Shown in pieces: positions 12,501 to 22,484 of a stretch of DNA of 64,000 nucleotides (position 1 is the stretch's first letter; each line of letters starts with the position of its first letter). Source of the DNA: Mansonella perstans. Taxonomy: Eukaryota; Nematoda; Chromadorea; Rhabditida; Onchocercidae. The notes under the pieces are model-generated. The model saw only the letters and a list, made by a program, of their open reading frames with translations, made no database searches and was not told the origin of the DNA. The stretch is from the NCBI GenBank assembly GCA_037074765.1, contig JBAMDO010000080.1, forward strand, positions 165,958 through 229,957, given 5' to 3'. The position numbers were made by a program, and so were the translations under genes.

Positions 12501-12971
12501 CGAAATATTTATTATGAACAATTAGGACAAATTGAAAAAAAAGCACCAGTATTAGCAGAATCAGGTTCCGAGCAGAAGATACAATCGGAACTGGAAACAA
12601 ATGATGTTCACAAATATAATGAGACAAATATAATGAGTAATAAGCATTGTCAGCAGAAAGGTCACTTTGATAGGACGTATTCGGATACACCGGAAGAATG
12701 CATGCATAATATTTCCGGGAAGGATAGTTCACATAAGCATAAGCAGGTCGATGCAAAAAGAAACTATTCACAGCAAGCACACAGTGGAATTTCTAATAAT
12801 GTCGAATTACAAGGCAATTATCAGCAACAGCAAAATGGACATCAGGATCATCCATCGAAAAAGCAGCAGAATTCCGTGGATCATTCCAGCGGCGAATACT
12901 ATCAGAACTCCTCCGGTCGACAAGGAAACAGCAAACAAAATAAACGAAACAAGAAGTTACGTAACTTTTAA
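9555..12971 (+). CDS. Unrecognised large single-exon protein, 1,138 residues, probably disordered
   Basis: I do not recognise this protein. It is one uninterrupted frame of 3.4 kb, unusual beside the 50-250 bp exons of the other genes here. No signal peptide or membrane segment is visible. It is rich in Glu, Lys, Asn and Ser throughout. A Lys/Thr/Ser-rich basic stretch (residues about 594-632) contains KSTKKTSSTTIKV. A GGKKRKIG basic patch at about 733 could be a nuclear localisation signal. It is followed by the most globular-looking segment, INFEPLIWTETLMPVYEQIW, to about residue 770. From about 1069 the tail turns Gln/His/Asn/Ser-rich and ends in a basic stretch (KQNKRNKKLRNF). The start ATG is chosen because an acceptor precedes it by two bases. 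An AATAAA lies at 13234-13239. The role is unknown; nuclear or RNA-associated scaffolding is only a guess from composition. Confidence 0.8.
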   Translation: MMDKEDNKVMDDHAELHDRISFDDSALQQCTTNKNDIQQIDEVINLRSITVDNLQHYDEGLLRSKDVPEKETNSVSLQLEFPLTDLAEATSIHIDSILRNQNTISEADNSHSQKPPFTSSDYKAPYEIGAQQPIPFEFENYANQILGQKQTQPFVTANSNIVAEKTNDQVADASALYQVADKSEDQQTMNDEVMNIFEPVKNFSQELQTEKQANFETLHDKENSRRNEAEITDNMLNKNSGNWDSEYQQSEKCKVTTCASNRESANDAEQGFHLFTTENRKSEETAIPGEILYVVPESSEKSQETLVNAEFSKSAHSEKLVTAKIHSVPGVSILKEAVKENIIHRSKTNETNLIMEQVPLVQDRPAKSSTGGKSLEKLNFFESEGRFTPEQNGTSHINEPTKLLIPEYDSQNINPEVLEEMKSGKEFILPSGEKISEQTSINMKAMQIAENAGNMKAIQDEHPEQNESENVHEQALNVTNARHEENMRTSSKCTEMISEDRNNTVYESDALFHESKTVTEEDKKSDSASNISDCKQEMNKQETDENIAVNNGIIKVKCAEFSGSMYKQKKGNDKVIKNELKNIKQNASNNVTKCKSTKKTSSTTIKVTIPTSTDVTKNNQMITVKKMVKKSAVTLPLLSAKSTILEGKTVGQIGLKQTTNVANSNNIKVQRENKKLTKMPNVTSKLTQKTLQQRVITKSKISDKMNAMKFQSKDIKDCEKNRNEMRNDTNELGGKKRKIGAINFEPLIWTETLMPVYEQIWENLEIATKISDKSNGVFEREMEKKPENEMKMKNDHSGTEWAIRENSKLMINEIVKSVNLSNGNEINVPQHSLNEHGKDFILDISDSLKIRKDEKVTVEKEMVADSSSGKREIEIPASIPIRPCEATEMKYQIYLEQKNLETMAGQDIGADTNKNSDDSHENMNECIIPRLKSNSIEAGNETEAVVDEGVGIEDMVQKTEGITENDGKIVPSEMEKSEIKLERNIYYEQLGQIEKKAPVLAESGSEQKIQSELETNDVHKYNETNIMSNKHCQQKGHFDRTYSDTPEECMHNISGKDSSHKHKQVDAKRNYSQQAHSGISNNVELQGNYQQQQNGHQDHPSKKQQNSVDHSSGEYYQNSSGRQGNSKQNKRNKKLRNF

Positions 12972-15900
12972 CAACTTTACTGATGCAATGAATGTCTTCC
13001 GCGTGACAGAAACAACAAATTCACACGTTGAGCAGAACTTTACCATAAACAGGTATCAGTCATTAATTTGCTTTTCCAAAAAATGTAAAAACTTTTGATT
13101 AATTAATTTTTTAAAAAGTTTTTCAAATATCTCAAATATCGAAGAAAAAGTAAGTACATTGAAACAAACTATTTACATTACTTATCAAGGAAGAAATTTG
13201 AAACTATTTTCATAAGTTGAACAAATTTTGAGGAATAAACTGAAATTTATTATTTAAAAGTTCTTTTAATTCTTGCGCTGCAGGAGCGATGGAATTTGAT
13301 GTTTTGAAACGTAAAAAGAACAAAAGTATACTCTTATGCAATTTTACTGTAATGATTGTTTAACGTTTTGTAATTCATTTACATGACCGGAATGAATTCA
13401 TTTATTCATTTGCCAGAATTGTTATTTACTCAATAATTCGTTAAAAAATATGAAACTGATGAATTTCTATTGGCTGCAGTGTAAATAATGATATTATCGA
13501 ATTATGAAGAAAAATAAATTAAATGGATCCATTTAATACTGAATTAATTTTAAGTGATACATTTTGCAGGAATAAAATCGACAACTATAGCTCAATTATC
13601 TTACGAGTACTATATGACGAAATACTTTTAACAAATACTTAGTATTTTTTACAAATACTTGACGAAATACTTAGCGAAATCTGATAATTCGTTGATAAGC
13701 GTGATAATTTTTACAGCTTATGATTCTTATAACAAGTTTTCTTTACAACTCTTATGATAGCGTCGTTGAATTAACCGTTATAGAATATAGATCAAGTTCT
13801 AGATCAAAATTGTTTTTTAAATTTCACTATTCATTTTTAATACATAAATTATTCATAGTTTTATGTGCAGAACCAAAAAACCACATAACAATCAAATTTT
13901 TGCTGTGTACGATTTCTTCTGTGAAAAAAAAAAAAAAAAAACTTTAATTATAATCAATTCATCAAAAGATAACTTATTTATTTTCTTACTTAAATTCGTA
14001 TGAAATTTACTTTCGAATACTTTTTCATTGGTCAAACTTTAACGATTTGTTTCAGTTGTTTCATTTGAATAAATTAATTTTTTGTATATGACTCCGAAAC
14101 ATACACTTTTTTTTCTCAAGCTATAAATCAATCAATGCAATGCGTCAGTATGGCTGAACACTATTAAAAATTATGTAAATGTTAGTTTTATTTCAATTTT
14201 TTTCAACTTTTTTTTATTTCAATTTTTTGTAAAAAACTAAAGCTGAAAATAATAATTATTTGAAGAAGAAAAAAGAAAATATTCTTAAGACATATCTTCC
14301 CATTTAAAATCAATTTCATTTCTAACACTGCAATTGGTCCAATTGATGACTGATTAAATTTTGAAAAAAATTGAATTTTCTTCAACTTTATTTCGCCCAT
14401 CGCCTAACATTTCTCAGTGCAATATTGCATTGAAGTAATTTGATTTAATGCAAAAAAATAATTTTGATATTTAAATGTTTAACAAACGAAAATGATTTTC
14501 TAAATTCAATCGAAATTATTTAACAAATACTTCCAAGTGATAGTGAACAAATTGCTTCTGTGATAACACCTAAATATTATAATTGTTTGTGATGGATGAA
14601 TGGTTTTTAAAAAATAAAAAAAAATTGATGTGAAAAATTTTAAAACTGAGTTTCCTTTTCATCGTTTCCTTTTCATTTCAAATTTTTTCAAACAATATTG
14701 TTGTACTGATGAAAATACTAATCAAACAAGGAAAAAAAGAAACTCATTTTTTTGATCAATATATTGCGGCAAATTACTTAAGGAAATCATTCTCCGATAT
14801 AACTGGATTAACTGAGATGACAAAGATAAATGAAAGATACTGTATGATAATTATGACAAGGAAAATCTCATCATTTGTTGATTGATCGAATTATATCGCT
14901 GATAAAAAGAGTGGAAATTTTCATAGCGATTGTCAGTTGTACGACGATACGACAGAAAAAAAAGGTACAAAATGTATGATCAAAAGCTGAAACCGCTAAT
15001 ACGATAAGGAATTAGATGACACAAAATGGAACCATATCACAGCATGAAATGATGATATTTATCAAAATTATTTTCGGCATAAATGCATACAACAGGATGA
15101 ATGAATAATAAGCGATAGTATGTCAAATACTTTTTTTTAATTTTATCGCAACATTTAAATTTATTCATCTGAACAAATTTTTTGTTTTAAAGTGATAAAT
15201 GCAAAAAATTGGGATAGGATATAAATCCAGAATGTTTCAAATAACTATTAAAGACATTACTTTATACATTTCTTGAACCAGCAGATCAAATTAGGCATTA
15301 GAATAGAATTGATTTTTAAAATGAGACATAAATTTATGCCACAGAAAAAAGGCTTGCATGATTTTTTTATTTTAATTGACTAAGATGAAGATATATAATT
15401 GAGTTAAGTAATTAATCCAAGTACTTGAGAGTGTATTAAATAGAAATACACCTATTTTTAATTTATTCAATTGAACAAATTCATATGTTTTGAGAAAAAA
15501 ATTTAAGAAGGGTAATAAATCTAAAATCAATTAAGTGTCTCATATTACTGGAAAATTGTTAGAAATTAATAAGCGGTACAATCTAATTACATTCTAACTT
15601 ATAATTAATAGCACATCGATTACATTGTATTAAAATTATTAAATTTTGATTTATTCAAAAATTTTCAAACTTTTCTTAATTACATTATTTCTAGTAAATA
15701 ATTAAATTTATTTCAAACTTTTCTTAATTACATTGTTTCTAGTAAAAATAAAAAAAAAAATAATACAAATGCATCAGTAAATTTTAGTAATTTCAGTCTT
15801 TTCCGTTTATTACTAAAATGTTCTTAATGTCAATATGATTGCGCTTTTCAGTGCGTTCACAAAATGTTATAATCCTTAGTGATAAATAGCTGGGAGATTA

Positions 15901-16081
15901 ATGCGGAAAAAATTATCTAATGCTTTCATTAATCTTTCGGTTGATAAACACTTCAAAGCATTTTTTAGAAATCCCCTGATAAACTCACGCCAGAGCAAAT
16001 GCTGCATTTGTTTCCACTTAGATAATTTCAGAATTTTGCTGAAGTATGACCGTATTTTGATTTGTCTTTTCCAGGTTCATT

Positions 16082-16216
16082 AAAAAATCCCATAATTTAT
16101 TTATATGATTAATACAATTACAGACTGATAAAGATAAGATAAAAACAATCAATTAAATGACAGCATGAAAAAAAATAATAATAATTATATTAATCATATA
16201 AATTATGGGATTTTTT
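16082..16216. repeat. Inverted repeat, arms about 35 bp, loop about 60 bp
   Basis: AAAAAATCCCATAATTTAT at 16082 continues to about 16120. Its near reverse complement ends at 16216 as ATAAATTATGGGATTTTTT. The arms carry few mismatches. It could be a short non-autonomous transposon relic or a transcribed hairpin. Confidence 0.75.
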
Positions 16217-19009
16217 GCAAAATGCAAAATATCATATTCTGTTAAAAGTTTCAGCGGAATTAATTTCACTTATTAAAATTTTCAAAATTCTATTAAAAGT
16301 TAAATTTTATTTATTTTTTGACAAAATTTGACCTTTGTAACAAAAAACGTTAACAATTTGTTTTTTTTTCTTGACTTCTTTCATTGCATTCAATTGATAC
16401 GGTAGTTGCAATTGTTTTCTTTTGTTTTTTTTTTTTTTTTTTTTTTAATAATTATGACCTTTGTCAACTTATCTTATTCGTCATTTTGCCCATCATTTCC
16501 TATGCAATTATTACATTGAGATAAAGGCATAAACACTGTCGTCAGATGTTCATCGACGATGATAACCACTTAAGATATTGGATATTTCCTTTTTCTTCGG
16601 GACCTTTTTAACATTTATAATAGTCCACTTTACAGTAAACTTATTCCTATTTCGGTTAAATAAACATACAAAAAAGCACGAGAATACTATGATTAGGAAA
16701 AGGTAAGGAATGACATGTTGAGTGACTTGATGTCCTTAGATGACACGATATTTGACATCTTATGCTAATCGAAGAGCTTCCACAGATTGTTGTTCACCGC
16801 TCTATGATTATCCTTTTTCGTTGAATATTCTTGTTAACCGTTTCCTTTCCTCTTTTTTCTCGAATTATATTCCAGCTTCAAATTACTACATTTCGGTGTC
16901 TTTTGAATATGTATTTTTGATTGTACTAAACCATTCTTGTATTTTCATTCTGAACAAAAAAAAGAAAAAAAAACCAAATGCTTTTTTTTTCCTTTTGATA
17001 ATTATGCATCTGAAGTAATTATCTTAAACGTTTCACATTTAATTATTATTATCTTAGCAAATAGACATATTTATTAGAGAAATTGTAATGATTTTCTCCT
17101 TCAAACCTAAATTTTACAACAAATTTAAAATTATCTTTGAGATATCAAAAAATATATTTGTCTCAGATTAATTTGACTTAATTATTTATCTTAGATTAAT
17201 TAAAAATTGACCATTTCAATGATCAGTTAAAATATAGCTAAAATTTTGGAATTCGAAGATTTGAAGTTTTATATTTTTGGAATTAGTTTTTTTTTGCATG
17301 CTTTTTATTTTCATTATTTTTTCAATCCCAACTAAATAAGTCTAAAATAATTCAATTTTGAAATACGTTTAATTAATTTATGTGTCAAATTAATTTATTA
17401 GCTAATTTTTTTTATTTTAAATTGATCTTCGAATTATTCTGTAGTTTATCACTGTGTTACACTGAAATCAAATGAGAATATTTGAATTTTAAGTTGAACT
17501 TATGCTAAACAGTCGCAAAAGAGACGTTCAGCACAAGCTGATGACATGTTACATGAACATTTATTGTCATCATTAGTGGTCAATGAATGGTCAGTGAAAT
17601 GAGCCAAAAAGGAATTTGTTGATAGGATAGTCTAAAATTAGCTATGCTAATTAGGTTAAATCAGAGGCTAATTTATTGAAGGATTAAGATTTTGTCTGTA
17701 ATGATTGCAGCTATTGGCAACATCTCTTGTCCACTCTTATGCTAAACTGCTAGGCTTTGTTATCGTTTCAAATATGATGAGAAAGATGAAGTAGAACAAG
17801 GCTCAATATCCATTTACTAATATTTGCAACTTTTATCATCCATTTCATGCTTCTATTGCAATAATAAATCATTTTCATGTGAAATATGTTTACATTCCTA
17901 ATAAGCCAGCAAACCAGAACTTTTTTTTGATTTCAAAACTTCCGGTTTTTTTTCATCAAATTTTTGGTTTCTCACTTATTTAGCAACAATGTTAATTTAT
18001 TGTACACTCAGTTGAAAAAGTTAAACAGTAATAAATTCCCAGCAGTAGTCTTTAGAGGCTATAATACTGTGTACTTAAAGCACTATCATATCAAGATGAA
18101 ATATATCATAAGAAAACTATTGCAGAGAATCTGTTATTGTTTACTTACTCAACTGAGAATCATTTTATTTATTCCCTCTTTTTGTTTTAATTATGATAAA
18201 TATTAAATGACACAATAATCAATTTTATATCATTGCTTTCCTGAATGAATGTGTTTTTTCCAAGACATTTTTTGGCGCTTTTTGCACTATTGGTATTTTT
18301 CTAGTAGTCTTCATATTTCTGAATTGAATTCAATTGAATTGGTCTCACCATACTTGAAATAAGAAATAGAATTTTAGATTCTATATTACTGAATGCTATT
18401 ATCAGTTCGATAAAACAACTGAAATGCAGTAGCAGAACTATTTTAATCATCTCAGTGAAAATTCAATGAATTATGAAGCAATTTCTGCAAACTTTCAATC
18501 ATGGTGGAAAAATATTAGCAGTGCAAAAAGCACCAGAAAATGTTCTAAAGCTTGGAAAAAACATCCATCAGAAAAGCAATGATAGAAAATTGATTGCTGC
18601 ATCATTTAATGTTTATCATAATTAAAATAAAAAAAGGAAATAATCAAAATGATACGGTTAGGATATGATAAGTGCCACTGTGGGATATCACAGATAGAAG
18701 AAATGCCATGCAAAATTTGTTATATTATCAATAATAATTTAAAAAATTTCTTTTTTTTATCTTAACTTGATGAAATTAACAGAAGAACAATTATGTTTGA
18801 TTAAATATCAGAAACTGCATGAAAAAAATTAAATTATAATTAAACAGAAACAAACATCTCTTGAAATTCGTTCAATTGTTATGGATGTGATAACTTACTG
18901 TATTATTCATATTGTCATTTAATTACTTCAAATACTCAAACTGTTCACCTGATATAATAACAGTTTTAAGAATAATTAAAAAAAAGGATTAAGGATCTTT
19001 GTTTTATGT

Positions 19010-19325
19010 GATATGTATATATATATATGTCCATATACTTTAATGAGTTATTTTGATCAATCCGCCAGCCATTATATATAGATATACATATGCATTTACT
19101 ATGTTATTGACACCGTAATAACATTACCGACGTAATTGATACCGTAATATGATCTATGCTCATCAAATTAAAATTAATTACTTTTTATAAACCAAATTGC
19201 CCTTTTTCTGCAAAAACCTCATCAGTTTTTTTCATTTAACCGCCGTAATAGTTTATTACGGATTATCTATCAATGCTATACTTCCGATATATCTATATAT
19301 ATAGATATAGATATAGATATATTTA
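19010..19325. repeat. TA/GATA simple-sequence cluster with CCGTAATA motifs
   Basis: Runs of ATATAT and ATAGATAT bracket three direct CCGTAATA words (near 19113, 19143 and 19243). A palindrome, CCGTAATAGTTTATTACGG, lies at 19243-19261. Confidence 0.6.
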
Positions 19326-20419
19326 TGTATTAATTTGCAAATAATTATCGCATTTTGCTACCTTTAATTGCTTTCTCATCTTGATCCGAGAAATATTCCG
19401 GAAAGAAAAGTCATTTACATTGAATCAAAGGGTACACCGTATTTTACGCTTGACAAAATCCGATTTGAGGTAACGTGAGAATGCAGCAGTGATGCTTAAG
19501 GTGCGACGAACAAATAAATTATACGCTCAAGAAGAAGCTATCAAAAATTTCCAATTTTATAATCTAGAAGAAAAATATGTAGAAATACTTTCATTAATAT
19601 TGAGCATGTCCAAAATAAGATTCAAAATGCAAGCTTAGAAAGTAAAAGCTTTGATCATCTGGAAACCAACTAAGGCTGGGATCTGTAGGATGAATCTGTA
19701 TCCTGGATTAATGGCATAAATTAATTGTGGATCGGTGTAGAATTGTTCTAATTCTGATCATTTTTAAAAATTGAAGAAAAGCTGAACATAACAATGATGA
19801 AAGCAAAAATTACATATGCATTACATATACATGCGATGTCTTCCAACTACTTCATATTATCATCGAAACGGCTAAAAATAAACGAAGTTTGATTTATAAT
19901 TCCGGATCAGATGCCATATTTTTTACACTTCGCCTATAATATTGAATGTATAGATATATCAATCTCCCAGTCTTTTTTCTCTTATTACTTCAATAGTCTC
20001 AATTGGTGCACTGTGACCATTTCAAAGGGGGAGGAGGAGCATCGTTTTCGTGCGGTAGTTCATCCCACATTTACCGATACATCAATCAGATGCAATTATT
20101 GGTACTGCAACTGCTTCTGCTGCTGCTGTTTCGCTTCTCGGATAATTTCATAAAAGGTTATCTACACTGATTGTTATCTTCTGCAGTGATACCGTATCTA
20201 ACCTATTTCTTATCATCGAAAATTTATCACAGTCAACAAATTCCATCAATTTGTGAAATCTTACTTATTAAATTAAAACAATATTTTAACATTACATGAA
20301 TTCTTATTTGTAGCACAAAAAATTCGATTGATAGAAAATTCTGTAAGTCAATTGCTCAATCCATCTTCCGATTATTTGTTGCAAACGTTAAGTATAAGAA
20401 TAAAATGGTGAGATTTCAG

Positions 20420-21320
20420 ATGCTATGCGCTGCGTTACTTATCGATAGATTTCCCTCACAAATAGGATATATTCCGTGTTGGGCAACGATACTTTCAAGC
20501 TTTATGGAATTATTTGCGACGAATACTGCTCGAATTGTTCCTATAGACAATCATATTCCCGTTTTCATCCTTGCGACAGAAACCGAACAGAAGACAAAAT
20601 TTATGGATGTTACCATGCAAACATCGTCTGGTTTGTAACTTTTTGCTAAAGAATTTGCAATCAAATTTGTAAATCCCTTTTTTACTTCGTTGCATTAAAT
20701 TTCAGGAATGCAAATGAGCACATCAATGATAGCTCGTCAATTGCGTGACATGGCTGACAGGTTCGAGTATTTCTACATCGAGAATGAACAGCACTCCATA
20801 TGCACACCGGCATCATCAACGTTGCAGTCACAGGTCAGAATTTGTTGCATAATCTCTCGGGGAAGTTATCCCGAAAGGAAAAATAGACTCACTTGAAATT
20901 AAGTAAGTCCTACATTAGATTTTGTGCAAACAGAGCGAATCTTAATAAATACTTTGATAAAATCCCAATCATTCGCTAAGGTTTAAAGTTACAATTATTG
21001 CGCAAAATGCGATTGGCACAGATTTCCGAGAAGTACACAATGACGCATCACTTGAAGATTTCTGAATCTTTCGCATTTTTCTCTAAAGAAATGGCTATAA
21101 ATGATCTAAAAAACAGTAAAATTCATTTTAGTGTTTAATCCCAACTTACCAGTATTGTACAATTTAGAATACCATTTGCGCTTATCATTTGCGCCAAATC
21201 TAAAATTATTTTCAGTCACAAAACCAATCGTTTACAACTTTCATCGCATCAACTGCAAAAAATTTCGTTAACGCTTTATTGGAACGGATACTGGAGCAGT
21301 TTTATTTGAGGAAAAAATAA
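20420..21320 (+). CDS. BH3-only (EGL-1/BIM-like) candidate cell-death activator, copy A
   Basis: BH3-only proteins bind the groove of BCL-2/CED-9 proteins and trigger apoptosis at mitochondria. Proposed exons: 20420-20630, 20706-20833, 21216-21320, all GT-AG with matching phases (1, then 0), giving 147 residues. Exon 2 carries STSMIARQLRDMADRFEYFY. This fits the BH3 pattern I-x3-L-x2-M-A-D-x-F at residues 79-90. The tail (KNFVNALLERILEQFYLRKK) is amphipathic. Exon 1, MLCAALLIDRF onward, is unrecognised. The start is chosen because ATG follows GAGATTTCAG directly, as in the 28808 gene. A further upstream exon seen in copy B (about 38231-38066) is broken here by a 5-bp deletion. Short BH3 matches can arise by chance. 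The conserved exon length and phase in a diverged paralogue argue against chance. EGL-1 orthology is an inference. Confidence 0.68.
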
Positions 21321-22148
21321 CTTGCCTGTCCATTCTGTGCTTATGAGTGATATTTGCCTATTAGATAAGGCCTAGCAATTATAATCAGAATGGTCCAAAC
21401 TTAGTGTTTGCATTTAGAGAACTGATTTGTAGTTGGAGCGGGAGAGAATATGTAAGCTAATATCACACTTTATTTTTTATCAAGTATAAAGTTAATTATT
21501 AATCAATTCATGTATTTATTTTGTGTCTAATTAGTACTCTGTGATAAATTAATAGCCATTAAATGGAAAATTACTCTAAACTCAAGCTAAGCAAAAGTTA
21601 TATCTGTGAATTTTGCGGCGGACAAAGAAGGAGCTTACTATTACTTTTGTTGTATTTGGCTTTTAAATTGAGAAAGTATTGTTAAAATTAAAAGAAATTT
21701 GCAATAGACACATTAATTCATTATTACAATTTATTTCTGAACTTTGTTGGATGCAAGACAAGAGCGCATAAAAATTATAACTTGAAGAGTACGGTATCAA
21801 TAGCCGAAAGATTCAACTGTGCTATTGGTGCCTCTATAAATGACGTAATATGGAGTGACACCTGGTCATTCAACTTTTTCGCTTTAATTAATTCAACTGT
21901 GAGAATTCATTAATCTGAAGCCGAAAGCATTTTTTACTACCGTTTACAAGTGGCCAATGAGTGCTTTAGCACACTGACCAGTCTTTAAAGTTATTATTTT
22001 GCCCACATTTTTTACCGTGAAATGATTGATTCAACGGAATTATTTGTTGCGCCATACGACGAACTTCAGAAAAAAACGATGAAACAGAGGTTTTGAGATA
22101 AATATTGAAATTTAATTTATGGAATATGTAAAAAATTGCAAAAAAGAT

Positions 22149-22324
22149 TTTTTTTCAGAATATTTGTTTATCACAAAATTTATTCTATGCTACCACTGTT
22201 GACCCATCTGACCCTTGATAATAATGTCACAACAACATTGGTCTTAGACAAAGCATATGGTATTTATTTAAGTGCTGTTAAACTCATAATGGTGAAATTT
22301 TTTTGCACTAAGCTTAAGACATAT
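22149..22324 (+). other. Candidate extra exon conserved in both duplication arms
   Basis: TTTTTTTTCAG precedes an open frame of 58 codons that ends at TAT followed by the donor GTAAGC. The middle reads LDNNVTTTLVLDKAYGIYLS. In arm B the same frame is kept to that point, then a one-base insertion changes the end (SAIKAHNGKIFLH and stop). I do not recognise the product and cannot link it to the BH3 gene, whose stop lies about 830 bp upstream. It may be a last exon, a relic, or chance. Confidence 0.25.
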
Positions 22325-22484
22325 GTAAGCTAAACTAACAGTGGACAAAACTAAACTAACTGAAATTCTTTGTAGGTACTCTTTTCCACACAAAATTCAC
22401 ACCTGCGTAAACGTTTGGTGACAAGTGTTGGATGGATAAATAAGAGGAATACTTTTTGTGTGCACTCATATCGAATTACATATT

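Larger units (their letters stand above)
12972..20034. other. Intergenic, no supported gene
   Basis: About 7 kb of AT-rich DNA with long A/T runs. It holds an inverted repeat at 16082-16216, a TATA/GATA simple-sequence cluster at 19010-19320 with CCGTAATA motifs, and nothing that reads as a conserved exon. The right end abuts the inverted-duplication arm. Confidence 0.6.
20035..22484 (+). repeat. Inverted segmental duplication, arm A (partner 35909-38371)
   Basis: Sequence from GGAGGAGCATCG (about 20035) to GAATTACATATT (about 22484) recurs in reverse orientation at 35909-38371 with only scattered substitutions and small indels. The arm starts inside what looks like the 3' end of a LINE reverse transcriptase. 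It holds a BH3-only gene and a further candidate exon. The spacer between arms is about 13.4 kb. Boundaries are accurate to roughly 10 bp. Confidence 0.93.

Noticed and set aside
12667..13098. 143-codon plus-strand frame overlapping the end of the large gene
   Set aside because: It is an out-of-frame reading of the same exon. Its composition is incoherent and it runs into the 3' flank.
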